DNA from: JAAYUJ01 sp963698165
GTDB taxonomy: Bacteria; Desulfobacterota; Syntrophobacteria; Syntrophobacterales; Syntrophobacteraceae
Direction of reading: 5' to 3'
Length of the DNA stretch: 64,000 nucleotides
NCBI GenBank assembly: GCA_963698165.1
Contig: CAVOPT010000003.1
Span: 1-64,000, forward strand
Shown: in pieces, positions 1 through 9,372 of the stretch
How the letters are laid out: each line of letters starts with the position of its first letter
Position numbering within the stretch: position 1 is the first letter of the stretch
Made by a program: the position numbers and the translations under genes
The notes under the pieces: generated by a model
The model's database searches: none
What the model was told of the DNA's origin: nothing
Seen by the model: the letters and a program-made list of their open reading frames with translations, nothing else

Positions 1-572
1 TTATTGCCTGAAGTGGTGTCATCTCCCCCCCCCGGGGGGTAACCGGGAAGCCGTAGAAGTCCGTAGACCGGCTGATAGACTTGAACTATGCTGCGGAAGC
101 GAGGGTGAGCAAGACTACCATGGAGCCACTACGCAAGAACCTCTCATACGAAGTTGCAGTCAAGCTGGTGTAGCACAGGGCCTTGTGCCCGTCGACATCG
201 TTGCGCCCGCAAGGGGCCGGGGGAGGCGAGGGGAGCGTGCCTTCCAGCTGTGTACCACAGATCCCCAGTTGCTTCTGCTTCACGGGAACGCCGGGACGTC
301 GCGAAGGAATCTTCGGGCGGGATTGTCAATACCATCTCAGCATTCCACTGCTGCCCCCCCACAGTTTCCCCCAGAATCAACAGAAGGCTCTATGTTTTGT
401 TGGGAAGGCGCGTATCGGTGTACCAGTGGCGTACATCACAGTGAGAAGGCGGTGTTTCATTGGAGCGTGTGGGGGGAGCACACGGGCAAGAAAAACAAAG
501 GGGTAAATCTGAAGTGCGCGTATGTAAACGAAAAAGAGATTCAGGCGACCACCTCTAACCCATTGATAAGAA
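1..572. other. Region without a supported gene
   Basis: Several overlapping open frames of 60-160 codons exist here, but none gives a protein I recognise and they overlap one another on both strands. An uninterrupted run of C followed by G lies near 27-42. A weak hairpin resembling the repeat at 10121-10171 lies at about 176-218. I see no promoter or RNA gene that I can support before the tRNA. Confidence 0.5.
169..218. repeat. Possible diverged copy of the hairpin repeat at 10121
   Basis: The stretch reading GTAGC, CA, GGCCTTGTGCCCGTC and then GCGCCC and CAAGGGGC matches, with gaps, the reverse complement of the hairpin at 10121-10171. A short stem CCTTGTG/CGCAAGG is possible with one G-U pair. 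The outer GTAGC/GCTAC arm is lost here, so this is a decayed or unrelated copy. Confidence 0.3.
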
Positions 573-649
573 TGGTGCCCCCGACAGGACTCGAACCTGT
601 GGCACCAGGATTAGGAATCCTGTGCTCTATCCGCCTGAGCTACGGGGGC
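573..649 (-). tRNA. tRNA-Arg (CCU)
   Basis: Read on the minus strand, the segment folds as a full cloverleaf. The acceptor stem is GCCCCCG paired with CGGGGGC. The D arm contains AGCTCAGGCGGATAGAGC. The anticodon stem is CAGGA/TCCTG with loop TTCCTAA, giving anticodon CCU. The T arm carries the TTCGAGTCC core and the 3' CCA is encoded. It therefore reads AGG arginine codons. No other tRNA is visible nearby. Confidence 0.97.
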
Positions 650-870
650 ACGACGAAAGGATGGATTGGTGCATAGCACAAGGGACTGGGCGTGTCAACA
701 CAAGCACACGGGAACGAGTTTGATCGTCGGGATGGTGCAAAACTCCAGCGTGGCCGAAGAATTCCCGACCATGGCCCCAGTGCGACCAAGCCCGAGTCCA
801 TACCCTTTTGGGGGCGGGCAGGGCTGTATCCTGCCCGCCTCAACTGGAAAGAGACCTCCGCCAGGTTGTA

Positions 871-1530
871 CTAGAAGTATATGATTCGGCGCTTTCTCTG
901 GTGGCGGCCGGTGAACCACCCGATGAGCCATCCGCAGAACATGACGAAAGCGCCCGCCGCAAACCAGGTGACCCGACGTGACAGGCGGAGACTCTCATTT
1001 TCCTGGGTGAGGGTCTGAATACTCTCCTGGGCCGACGCGAGATTGGTTTTCGTCGCGTCGTACTCGTCCCTCAGGGCCACGTAATTCGCCGACCCGCTCC
1101 TCAGTCGCTCATGGTCTGTCTGCAGCTTGGAAAGATCGTCGGAAAGCTTCTTCTCCCGCTGGTGCAGCTGCTCGCGCTCCTTCTCCAGTTGGGCCAGGCG
1201 CTCGGTGAGGGCGGCGTTTTCATTCTGGAGTTCCTTGGTCAGGGTCGATTCCGGAGGCCTGGCCCCCAATGCTCCCGTGGCGACCCAACCCTCGCGAGGC
1301 TTGCCTTCAGAGTCCGTGAAGCGCACAAGCGTCCAGTCGGAGCCCTTCACAATTTCCAGGCTGGTCCCCGGCTCAAGCGTGGCAAAGGCCTTGCTTTGGG
1401 AGTTGGGAGACGAGCGAATGGGCGCATCCTTCGTGTCCACGATGTACGCCTTGGCAGCCCAGCTTGCCTGGCAATGGAGAACCATGGTAAGAAACAGCAC
1501 CGGAATTGGCCAGAGACGAATATTCTTCAT
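871..1530 (-). CDS. SH3-domain protein with C-terminal membrane anchor (TIGR04211-like)
   Basis: This protein has an N-terminal signal sequence, a bacterial SH3 fold (about residues 28-88, AYIVDTKDAPIRSSPN to EGWVATGAL), a long heptad-rich coiled coil (about 95-185), and one C-terminal transmembrane segment followed by the basic tail GRHQRKRR. That order matches the TIGR04211/YgiM-type SH3 proteins, which sit in the periplasm or envelope; their precise role is unsettled. I chose the ATG at 1530 because GGAG lies 9 bases upstream. An in-frame ATG at 1548 adds six residues and has a poor ribosome site. The gene stands alone, upstream of the tRNA on the same strand. Confidence 0.8.
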   Translation of the reverse strand: MKNIRLWPIPVLFLTMVLHCQASWAAKAYIVDTKDAPIRSSPNSQSKAFATLEPGTSLEIVKGSDWTLVRFTDSEGKPREGWVATGALGARPPESTLTKELQNENAALTERLAQLEKEREQLHQREKKLSDDLSKLQTDHERLRSGSANYVALRDEYDATKTNLASAQESIQTLTQENESLRLSRRVTWFAAGAFVMFCGWLIGWFTGRHQRKRRIIYF

Positions 1531-1548
1531 GCTGAGTGACTCCGTCAT

Positions 1549-1932
1549 TGAAGGTCCGAGAACGCAGTCGGCGCTTTGATCACCCGATCAAAGAACAGCG
1601 GGAGGCAACGATCATCACTCTGGCGGCATGAGGAGAAACCCGCCGATGGCCCCATTCCGAAATGCCCGGAGCTCTCTGGACAACAATTGCCGGGAGGAAA
1701 GCAAAACCCTGCATATTCTGTCTCACCGTGGAGAGGGTTGTCCTCGGGCCGCGAGCACCGCGAACCCCGACGAGAGAAAACAAAGCGATGTGGTAGAGTT
1801 CTCAAGAGTCGGGAGTTCAACGCCTTCTGCAAGCCAAAACGCTGTAGGGGGGCATTATAGAGGGAGAGGAATGGTCAAGCAAGGCAAAAGGCTTTGCTGC
1901 AAGGCCCAGAAGCTTTGGAGAGGTTGGACGAG
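1549..1932. other. Divergent intergenic region, no gene recognised
   Basis: This lies between the minus-strand SH3 gene and plus-strand tatD. It has local stem potential, for example GGCGG (about 1622-1626) with CCGCC (about 1639-1643). I compared it by eye with 6S RNA, RNase P RNA and common riboswitch cores and found no convincing match. It should hold the two divergent promoters, but I could not pick out clear -10/-35 boxes. Confidence 0.4.
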
Positions 1933-2730
1933 ATGTTGATTGATACCCATGCGCACCTTGATTTCCCCGAGTTTGCCGATGACCTGGTTTCAGTCCTGGC
2001 GCGTGCCAGGGACCGGGGAGTTGAAGAGATTGTGTCCATCGGGATTGATCTGCCCAGCAGCGAGAAGGCCGCCGCTTTGGCTGGAGATTATCCCGGGATT
2101 TATGCCACGGTGGGCGTGCATCCCCACGGAGCGCATGAATTGAGCCCCCAAACCCTGGTCCGCATCGAGGATGTGGCTAGAAACGACCTGGTGGTGGCCA
2201 TCGGAGAAATCGGCCTGGACTACTACCGGGACCGCCAGCCGCGACCTGTCCAGAGAAGATGCCTGGAGCAGCAGATTGACCTTGCCTGCGCCTTGAGGCT
2301 TCCTGCCGTGTTTCACATCAGGGACGCTTTCGACGACTTTTTCAAGGTCATCGGGGGGTATCATTCCCGTCTCACCGGGGGAATCCTCCATTGCTTCTCC
2401 GGTGATTGGGCCGTCGCGGAAGCGTGCCTGGAGATGGGGTTCTACCTGTCCATCCCGGGCACCGTGACCTTCCCCAAAGCGCAGATCCAGCAGGAAGTCG
2501 TCCGGCGAACCCCACTGGATCGACTCCTGGTGGAAACCGATGCGCCTTACCTTGCCCCGGTCCCTTACCGCGGCAAGGTCAATGAACCCGCTTTTGTGTT
2601 CTACACGGCGGAAAAGATAGCGGAGCTCAAGGAATGCACCCTCGAGGAGGTCGGTCGCCGGACAACCCTCAATGCCCGAACGGTGTTCAAACTGCCTGCG
2701 GTCCACAATTCCGGAATTGGCCACAAATGA
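1933..2730 (+). CDS. tatD: TatD family metal-dependent hydrolase / DNase
   Basis: The product is a TatD-family amidohydrolase-fold nuclease or phosphodiesterase. The metal ligands are in place: HAHLD near the N terminus, the GEIGLDYY motif with its Glu, the His in VFHIRDA, the HCFSG motif, and the ETDAPYL motif near the C terminus. At about 265 residues it has the family's usual length. The ATG at 1933 gives the canonical N terminus MLIDTHAHLDF, with a GAGG about 9 bases upstream; an in-frame ATG at 1894 adds only a non-conserved leader. The gene overlaps the first possible start of maf, so the two are probably co-translated. The physiological substrate (DNA repair, RNA or D-tyrosyl-tRNA) cannot be decided here. 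Confidence 0.92.
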   Translation: MLIDTHAHLDFPEFADDLVSVLARARDRGVEEIVSIGIDLPSSEKAAALAGDYPGIYATVGVHPHGAHELSPQTLVRIEDVARNDLVVAIGEIGLDYYRDRQPRPVQRRCLEQQIDLACALRLPAVFHIRDAFDDFFKVIGGYHSRLTGGILHCFSGDWAVAEACLEMGFYLSIPGTVTFPKAQIQQEVVRRTPLDRLLVETDAPYLAPVPYRGKVNEPAFVFYTAEKIAELKECTLEEVGRRTTLNARTVFKLPAVHNSGIGHK

Positions 2731-2765
2731 GCCCGATCTGTCCAGGCTCTGGAAAACTGTACCGG

Positions 2766-3350
2766 ATGCTCCAGCCTCTCATACTGGCCTCGGCTTCTCC
2801 GCGAAGGAGTGAGATGCTCGGTTTAATGGGACTGGAATTCCAGGTTATCCCGAGCGGTGCCGAGGAGAACGGCGGGGTGGGCAGGGGGATCCTGGCCCAG
2901 GTGGAAGCCTGGGCGAAAGAGAAGGCCGCGGCCGTGTCGAAGCTCAACCCCAACGCGTGGGTTCTGGGCGCGGACACGGTCGTGGTGCTGGACGGGAAGA
3001 TCTTCGGAAAACCCGCCGACGCCTCGGAAGCCAGGGAAATGCTCAAGGAGCTCAGTGGAAGGACCCATGAGGTCTTGAGCGGTGTGTGCCTGATCCACGA
3101 TGAGAGCTCCCTCTCCATAGTTCAGTCCGTGAGGACCCTGGTCCACTTCAGGGATCTCCACGCCAGGGAGATCGATGCCTATGTCAAGACGGGCGAACCC
3201 CTGGACAAGGCTGGTGCCTATGGGATCCAGGGATTGGGAGCATTCCTCGTGCGGGCAGTCTCGGGATCCTACACCAACGTGGTAGGCCTGCCCCTCTGGG
3301 AGACCCTGAGTTGGCTCCTGGAATACGGGGTCATCGAGCCAGCTGATTGA
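2766..3350 (+). CDS. maf: Maf family nucleotide pyrophosphatase
   Basis: Maf/YhdE/YceF enzymes hydrolyse non-canonical or modified NTPs to the monophosphates in the cytoplasm. The protein opens with LILASASPRR, the family substrate loop, and has GADTVVVLDGKIFGKP in the middle and the AGAYGIQG segment towards the C terminus. About 194 residues is normal. The ATG at 2766 starts right at the domain. An ATG at 2727 overlaps the tatD stop codon (ATGA) and would add 13 residues, so coupled translation from there is possible. It follows tatD directly on the same strand. Confidence 0.92.
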   Translation: MLQPLILASASPRRSEMLGLMGLEFQVIPSGAEENGGVGRGILAQVEAWAKEKAAAVSKLNPNAWVLGADTVVVLDGKIFGKPADASEAREMLKELSGRTHEVLSGVCLIHDESSLSIVQSVRTLVHFRDLHAREIDAYVKTGEPLDKAGAYGIQGLGAFLVRAVSGSYTNVVGLPLWETLSWLLEYGVIEPAD

Positions 3351-3685
3351 ACCTGGAAAGGGCTCGCCACAGGAAAATAGTGCGCTCGAGGCAGACGGCC
3401 AGGACCCCGAAGCTTCATTCGTGGGGATTCTGCGCTGCTTTTGTCTTGGTATCTCTCGTAACCTGTCAGAGAGCTTTTTCGGTTTCTTTCCGCACCCGCC
3501 GGATACACCCCTAAGCCCTTGCCCATTGACATGACCCCGCCGGTTCTCCATAATCCAAGCCATTGATCAGAAAGCGCAACTCGTTGTGATCATGTCATAT
3601 ACCCGAAGTTTCCCGTGGTTATGCCGGCGGTTCATGATGCAGGAAATGCGGCACAGCTGCGAGGAGGCCACGGGTAAGTCAACAC

Positions 3686-3718
3686 GGAACAGCCCCCCGG
3701 AGTGGGGGGTGCTGTTCC
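3686..3718. terminator. Strong hairpin, possible terminator
   Basis: GGAACAGC-CCCCC and GGGGG-GT-GCTGTTCC form a near-perfect stem of about 13 pairs around a short loop. No T run follows on either strand, so it may be a factor-assisted terminator, an mRNA-end stabiliser or a repeat rather than an intrinsic terminator. Confidence 0.4.
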
Positions 3719-3867
3719 CTGCTCCGGGACCTGCAGTGTTCCGGCTTAGGTCATGATCGGACATTGCGGGCAGGCCGTGTGGGGAAAGGTTTCCGCAACA
3801 TCCAACCATATTCGTAAAGGCCGAAAATCTTCCCTAAAGTGAGCGATTTTACAGCATGCTTGTCACT

Positions 3868-3944
3868 GCGGGAGGGCGTAAAGCCCTCCCCTACGAAAAT
3901 GTCCTTTAACCCACATCGTAGGGGCGGGGTTTATCCCCGCCCGC
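3868..3944. repeat. Double-hairpin intergenic repeat
   Basis: The element has two internal palindromes, GGAGGGCGTAAAGCCCTCC and GGCGGGGTTTATCCCCGCC. They are nested in a larger inverted pair, CCCTACGA and TCGTAGGG. The GTAGGGGCGGGGTTTATCCCCGCCC core is of a type I recall as a dispersed intergenic repeat in several bacterial genomes. No coding potential is seen. Confidence 0.7.
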
Positions 3945-4133
3945 ATGGCAAGGCATTTTCTAAGGGCTTTCAGAGAGTGAATCGCTCAATTTAGGTCTTC
4001 CATGCAGTGAATTCGTTCGGGGAACTTCGAGCCCTGACCCTGGATGCAGTCTGTCGAGGAGACCGGCCCGGTGACATGAAGAAACGAAGCGGCTGTGCCC
4101 ATCCACCAACCTCCAAAGCAAGGAGGCTTGAGT

Positions 4134-4934
4134 ATGTCCATCGAAAGATACATCAAGACCCTGACCCTCGCCGACGCAAACCTCGCCCCAACCCCCTTGC
4201 CCGATCTCAAGTCTTTCGCCAAGACGACCCGATCCGGCACACCGGCATATCCGCCAATGCCGCCCGCACCGTCGAGGCCAGAAGACCTTCAATCGGCCGT
4301 GAACGTCGGAAGTCTGCTGTCTTTCGTCGAAGGTGTGAGCGCACAGGAGAAGGATGACGTCCTCTTCTCGGTTCAGCTCGCCCAGAGGGGGGCCAGCGGC
4401 GCCTTCGATCGATTTGGCCAGACCCGGTCATGGTATCAGAAATATGTTGAGATCCTGGAGAACCTTGGCTGGACGGCGGAACAGCTTGCATTCGTCCAAT
4501 ATGATCAGAGCGAAGGTGAGATTCGCATGGACAAAGCGGCGCTCGCCATCATCACGGCTATAGCCACCCAGAACCAGCTGGCGGTGCTTCAGGAATCGCT
4601 GAAAGCACTGGCGGCGCTCGCTGAAGAGGATGGCACGATCCGGCTCTTCGATTTTCATACATCGACGAAGATGAGCGGCAACTTCCAGATTGGGGCGATC
4701 CAGAAGGCGGCCAATGACGCGCTGGCGATGGCGCTGGGTGCGTTCTATTTTTCTGGTGCTGACGCACGGCGGAGGTTCCTGTTCTTTTCCTGGGGCGGGC
4801 AAAAGGTGAGTTTCTGGACGGCCGCCCAGAAGATGACGCTGAATGTCACCTTTTACGCCGAGCACCGTGACATCGTGAAACGGAAACTGGGGACGTCGGC
4901 CGCCGACTTCATCGATGCCCTGGTGCTGGGCTGA
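4134..4934 (+). CDS. Unknown protein encoded beside the CHAT-STAND-TPR gene
   Basis: I do not recognise this 266-residue protein. The start at 4134 has a perfect AAGGAGG about 8 bases upstream. The N terminus (about residues 20-50) is rich in Pro and Thr (TPAYPPMPPAPSRP) and looks like an exposed linker. A helical middle part follows (about 55-175). The C-terminal part (about 175-260) alternates aromatic, strand-like runs such as LFDFHTS, NFQIG, GAFYFSG, RFLFFSWGG and FWTAAQKMTLN. There is no signal peptide or clear membrane span. The gap of 32 bases to the CHAT gene on the same strand suggests one transcript. In known CHAT systems the neighbour is often the protease substrate or effector; that role here is inference only. 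Confidence 0.75.
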   Translation: MSIERYIKTLTLADANLAPTPLPDLKSFAKTTRSGTPAYPPMPPAPSRPEDLQSAVNVGSLLSFVEGVSAQEKDDVLFSVQLAQRGASGAFDRFGQTRSWYQKYVEILENLGWTAEQLAFVQYDQSEGEIRMDKAALAIITAIATQNQLAVLQESLKALAALAEEDGTIRLFDFHTSTKMSGNFQIGAIQKAANDALAMALGAFYFSGADARRRFLFFSWGGQKVSFWTAAQKMTLNVTFYAEHRDIVKRKLGTSAADFIDALVLG

Positions 4935-4966
4935 GAATCGCTGTCGAGACGAAGGAGGGGCAGGGC

Positions 4967-6307
4967 ATGGACGCTCGCATTGAACAAGTCGGCGCGGATG
5001 TGTTGTGCCGGTCGGAGGGTGGCTCTCCCGCGGAGAATCGCCTTGCCGGCCATGAGGCGCAGGGGACACTCGCAGGATGGGCTGCACGTTACAACGAGGC
5101 GGTTCTCCTCGGAGATGATGAAGAGCTTCTCGCCATCGGCCGCGAGATCTTCACCTGGTTCGACGGGAACGGCTGGGCGTCGGCCTGGACGAAAGGGGCC
5201 GGACCGCGGTCGCTGGAAATCCGGATCGACGACATGAGCGAACCCCTTGCGCGGGCGATGCTCGATGCGCCCTGGGAGCTTTTGGCAAACCGGGACGGGC
5301 ATCTTGCCGACGACGTGGTCCAGATCTTCGAGGTGGTGCGGCGGATCGGGACTAAAGGGGAACCGATCGCACCCCGTCACAGCGACCTGCAGCTGATGTT
5401 CATGGCGGCGGCCCCGGAAGGTCAAACCGTCCTTGATTTCGAAGCCGAGGAAACGGCGATCCTCGATGCCACCGCGCGGCTTCCCCTGCACCTGGTCGTG
5501 GAGGAGAGCGGCGCCGCCCGGTTTCTCGGTGAGCGCCTGGACCTGGACGGCCCGTTCGAGGCCCTCCACCTCTCCTGCCATGGGGACATCCATCCGCGGC
5601 GCGGCCATGTGCTGGTGCTCGAGGACGAGGTGGGTGAAGTCGCCCATGCGGATGCCGGGGACATCGTGGGGCTTCTCGGCGATCCGGAGCGGACACCGCT
5701 GGTCTTTCTCTCCGCCTGCCGAACCGCCGAGCAGGCCGAGTCCCCCGGAGAAGGCGCCCGCTGGTTCGAGCCCTTTGTGCGCGATCTGGCGCGTGCGGGT
5801 GTGGCGAATGTGCTCGGGTGGGACGGCTCGGTCTACGACGCGGATGCCGCGGCTTTCGCCCGGACTTTCTACCGAGAACTGGCGGGGCGTGAGCGGATTC
5901 CCCGTGCGGCAGCCGTGGCGCGGCTGGAACTGCGCCGGGCGCAAAGGGAAGACCTGCGGCGCGGCCAGCACTGGCATCTGGCGCGGCTCTACCTTGGTCC
6001 CAGAGGCGGCGGAGCGCTGGCGGCCAGGGGGCTGCCCAAGCGCAAGCTCGCGAGCGCCGCGCACGAGGATCAGTTCCTCGACAAGGTGCGCGGGGAGGTC
6101 CCGGTCGCCAAGCCCGGGGAATTCGTGGGGCGCAGGCGGCAGGCGCAGGCGGTGTTGAAGGAGTTTCGCGACGGCGCCGCGGCCGTGCTCATTCACGGCA
6201 TGGGCAATCTCGGCAAGTCGAGCTTGGCTGCCCGTATCGCGAGCCGGATGACTGGGCCACACGACGGTGGTCGTGTTTGGGGCGTACGACGCCTTGACCA
6301 TTTTTGA
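4967..6307 (+). pseudogene. N-terminal piece: CHAT domain plus Walker A
   Basis: This frame carries the CHAT peptidase domain (about residues 80-345). The catalytic His is H205 in LHLSCHGD and the catalytic Cys is C251 in FLSACRTAE, so the dyad is intact. A linker (about 350-385) leads into the NTPase, whose Walker A is GMGNLGKSS at 411-419. From about residue 430 the reading is out of frame and stops at 6307. If expressed alone it would be a CHAT protease with half an NTPase. Confidence 0.8.
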
Positions 6308-7380
6308 CCGCATTGTCGACGCCATCCCGGCCCAGCAAAGGGCAGAAGCCAGAGCGACCTGGCGTGACGCCGTCATGGCCGATGCGGAAGCGCTGAGCGA
6401 CGCGCTGGAGGCGCTGCTCGAAGGCCCGCTCGACCGGCAGCCTGTTCTCCTTGTGGTCGACGATCTAGAAAAGATTCTGGAGACACCAGCGCAAACCGAC
6501 GCGCCCACACGGGTGCGGCAGCGCTACCTCGGGACCGTAAAGGCCTTGATCCATGCATTTGAAAAGGCCCAGACCGACTCACGGCTTCTCATCACCTGCC
6601 GGTATCTTTTCACCGTGCCGGACGAGCGCGGTGGCGACCTTGCCCAGGACCTTGCCCGCATCCCGTTGAGGCCGATGGAGGAGGGTGATCGGGTCAAACA
6701 GCTGCGCGCGGCGGCCCGGGCTGCAAAGACGGAAGATTCCGCGATGGACTGGACACTTGTGCGGCCCGCCCTGGAGGCGGCGGCAGGCAATCCGGGTCTG
6801 CAGGCGGTACTCACAAAACCGATCCTCAAGGGAGAGACGGAGGTGGCGCAGAAGGCGCTCGACGCGATCGAGCACTTCCGAAAGACCGGTACCCCGCCGG
6901 AAGAGGTCAGCAGGCTCATGGGGTCGGGGGTCGCCAAAGACGAGGAGAACGCCATGGTGGCTTTCTTCCAGCGCATGGCGTTTGATAGCTACCGGGAGGC
7001 TTTGACGCCGCCTCAGGCGACAATGCTGCGTGCTGCCTGCGTCTTCTCTCCGGGGCTTCCAGTCCCGCACCCCGCATTGCATGCCGCGGGCGCGGCGGCC
7101 GGTGTCCCAGACCCCGGTGCGTCACTCCAAAGGCTCCTGGGCCTCGGTCTCGCCGACGACTGGGGGATGCTGAAGGAAACGCACCACGCCGCGGCCAATC
7201 CCCTGGCGCGGCCGCTGGCAGGCAGTCTGGATGAGGAGACGACATGCCGTCTTGCGGAAGCGGCTCTGCCGGCCCTTGGCAAAGCGTGGCGGGATGCCGG
7301 CGGCGCACTTCCCTGGGACTCGAGGGCCGTCGAACTGGCGCGTCTTTCCCTCCTTGCGCCCGCCCCGACCCCACGCTCCT
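6258..7380 (+). pseudogene. Middle piece: rest of STAND NTPase and helical arm
   Basis: The frame resumes with HTTVVVFGAYDALTIFDRI directly after the Walker A segment. It carries a Walker B-like strand with PVLLVVDDLEKIL and the sensor-like LLITCRY. A helical region follows that resembles the winged-helix and helical domains of STAND ATPases. The in-frame run continues to about LSLLAPAP near 7370, after which the continuation is in another frame (DPTLLDNAAEAGARYLF). An in-frame ATG at 6267 exists but lies inside a conserved strand and is not a natural start. Confidence 0.75.
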
Positions 7381-7860
7381 CGACAACGCGGCCGAGGCTG
7401 GGGCTCGGTATCTCTTCGACCGTGAACACGATGCACGCCGAGCGCACTGGGAGGTGCTGCAGCCCGCTTTGGCCAAGCTCGACGGCATGGGTGTGCGGCC
7501 GGGCCATGGCCTCCTTCTCGTTGCCGCCGACTGCGCCGAACGCCTTGGCGAGAGGGAAGCGCAGGACCGGGTACTTGAAATGATGCTGGGGTCCGATGCG
7601 ACGGGAGTCAATCGAGGAAGTGCTCTCTTGCGCCATGGCCGGGCCAATTTCACCGTCGGCAAACTCGCAGATGCGGAGCAGGCCTTTGAAGACGCCGCGA
7701 CTGCGTTCAGGAACGCCCGCGCAGAGGGCGAATGGGCAATCGCCCGGGGTGGGGTGGCCGACATCCTTATGGCGCGTGGGGAACTGGATGAAGCGCTTCG
7801 GATCCGCACGGAAGAAGAGCTGCCGGTGTATGAGCGGCTTGGGGACGTTCGATCGAGGGC
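7380..7860 (+). pseudogene. First TPR units of the CHAT-STAND-TPR gene
   Basis: In this frame the protein reads through helical pairs such as GSALLRHGRANFTVGKLADAEQAFEDA and then the first array unit GELDEALRIRTEEELPVYERLGD. These show the small/large/aromatic spacing of TPR helices. The frame is lost at about 7860, inside the first repeat. Confidence 0.7.
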
Positions 7861-8560
7861 GGGACGCAGGGAAAAATCGCCGACATCCTTATGCGCGATG
7901 GGAACTGGATGAAGCGCTGCGGCTGCTCAGGAAGAAGTACTTGGTGATATGAGCGGCTTGGGGACTTGCGATCGAAGGCGGTGACGCAGGGAAAAATCGC
8001 CGACATCCTTAGGCGCGTGGGGAACTGGATGAGGCGCTTCGGATCCGCACGGAAGAAGAGCTGCCGGTGTATGAGCGGCTTGGGGACGTTCGATCGAGGG
8101 CGGTGACGCAGGGAAAAATCGCCGGCATCCTTTGGCGCGTGGGGAACTGGATGAGGCGCTTCGGACCGCTGAAGAAGAAGTGCCGGAGTATTTGAGCGTC
8201 TTGGGGACGTTCGATCGAAGGCGGTGACGCAGGGAAAGATCGCCGACATCCTTATGGCGCGTGGGGAACTGGATGAGGCGCTTCGGATCCGCACGGAAGA
8301 ACAGCTGCCGGTGTATGAGCGTCTTGGGGACGTTCGATCAGAAGGCGGTGACGCAGGGAAAAATCGCCGACATCCTTATGTGCGCGTGGGGAACTGGATG
8401 AAGCGCTTCGGATCCGCACGGAAGAACAGCTGCCGGTGTATGAGCGGCTTGGGGACGTGCGTCGAAGGCGGTGACGCAGGGAAGAATCGCCGAGATCCTT
8501 GTGGCGCGTGGGGAACTGGATGAAGCGCTCGACGCTGCATAAACAGCGCCTGCCCATCGC
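7755..8560 (+). repeat. TPR-coding tandem repeat, about 123 bp unit, seven copies
   Basis: Seven near-identical units encode a TPR-like motif of the form ADILMARGELDEALRIR-TEEELPVYERLGDVRSKAV. The landmark GGAACTGG starts at 7780, 7901, 8021, 8143, 8265, 8390 and 8512. The spacings are therefore 121, 120, 122, 122, 125 and 122 bases. A whole TPR of 41 codons needs 123, so almost every copy carries its own one- or two-base indel. This is a protein-coding array, not a CRISPR: there are no spacers. Confidence 0.9.
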
Positions 8561-8885
8561 GGAGCGCCTGGGGGACATCGAGAGCATCGCCCACATCAAA
8601 TTTTCTACCGCGTCTCTTCGTTTGCAGCGCGGTGATCACAACACAGGGGGAATCCAGCAGATCTACGAAGATCTCTCCGAGGCTTTCGCGATCAGCCTAA
8701 GGCTCGGCCGTCCCGACGCCATCGGAGCGATCGGACCTCTGCTCGTCCAGGTCCTCGCCATGGGTGGCCATAAGGATGAGGCGCTGAAGGTACTCCAATT
8801 CACAGCGGAGGCCTTCGAAAAGCTTGGCAATACCCAGGGGCTCACCCAAGTGCGCCAGCTGAGGGAGAAGATCAATAGAACCTGA
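8535..8885 (+). pseudogene. C-terminal TPR end of the CHAT-STAND-TPR gene
   Basis: From about 8540 the frame is open again to a natural stop at 8885. It encodes two or three more TPR-like helical pairs (KQRLPIAERLGDIESIAH, DLSEAFAISLRLGRPDA, GHKDEALKVLQFTAEAF) and the ending LREKINRT. These units are more diverged than those in the array, as is usual for a capping TPR. Confidence 0.7.
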
Positions 8886-9372
8886 CATGAAGACAGTTGG
8901 CCGTCGCATGTATTCACTCAAGGAAAGAGCCTTCACTCCTTACTCTGTTCTCGTTCACTGCATCGATTTGTCTGGATTCCGCTTTCGCCGTGGTGAGGGA
9001 GCGATGGGAATTCGGACATGCAGGGTGGATCGTGCACTGGGAAAAGGCTTAACTGCATGAGGCTCTCCGGCAGGATATGGCAATCCATAGATTTACCGCA
9101 TATTTGAGAATGAAGTTCTGCGAAAGAGGCCGTATCTTAGGAACGAAGGTGCGTAACCGAAAAGAAGTCTCCAGACAGATGCGGCTCGGCGACCGATGCT
9201 CTCATTTCAAAGAGTGTGGCTCAATCTCCTCGGGGCACGATGAATCCAGCCCTCTCCCCCAAGCGGTCGAGAGGGAGCGTCAAAGCATCGATGTACTTGG
9301 TAAGTAGCCTGTACTTTATGCGGCTGGATCGGTGAAGGACATATCCCCCGTTGTCATGAAAGAGCAAAATTT
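8886..9372. other. Intergenic region, nothing recognised
   Basis: A 76-codon open frame at 9077-9307 has no recognisable motif and no good ribosome site, so I do not call it. No terminator with a T run is obvious after the TPR gene. Confidence 0.5.

Larger units (their letters stand above)
3351..4133. other. Non-coding interval with two strong hairpins
   Basis: This interval has no convincing gene. It contains an extended GC hairpin at 3686-3718 and a double-hairpin repeat at 3868-3944, listed separately. The end of maf is not followed by a classic hairpin-plus-T-run terminator. Confidence 0.6.
4967..8885 (+). pseudogene. CHAT protease-STAND NTPase-TPR gene, frameshifted
   Basis: One ancestral gene of about 1300 codons is readable only by changing frame. 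The order is a CHAT caspase-like protease, a P-loop STAND-type NTPase, a helical arm, then a TPR array. The first break is a single extra base in the GGGCC run near 6253-6257. The second is a one-base loss near 7345-7375 in a C-rich run. Many further indels fall inside the repeat array (7755-8560). The start at 4967 has GGAGGGG upstream and lies 32 bases after the unknown partner gene. Proteins of this layout are signal-transducing conflict proteins in which the TPR arm senses and the CHAT domain cleaves a target. It is either a true pseudogene or an intact gene with assembly indels. Confidence 0.85.

Noticed and set aside
154..676. Open frames at the window start as real genes or a reverse transcriptase remnant
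   Set aside because: They overlap on both strands, one runs through the tRNA gene, and none has a recognisable motif.
1549..1932. 6S RNA or RNase P RNA gene
   Set aside because: The central bubble of 6S RNA and the GAGGAAAGTCC core of RNase P RNA were not found; the similarity is limited to short GC stems.
4134..4934. Bacterial gasdermin as the CHAT partner
   Set aside because: The protein lacks the N-terminal Cys and the overall pattern of bacterial gasdermins. Only the length and the CHAT neighbour fit, so I leave the family open.
7755..8560. Regular direct repeats suggesting a CRISPR array
   Set aside because: The period is about 123 bases with no unique spacers, and the units translate as TPR helices continuous with the upstream gene.
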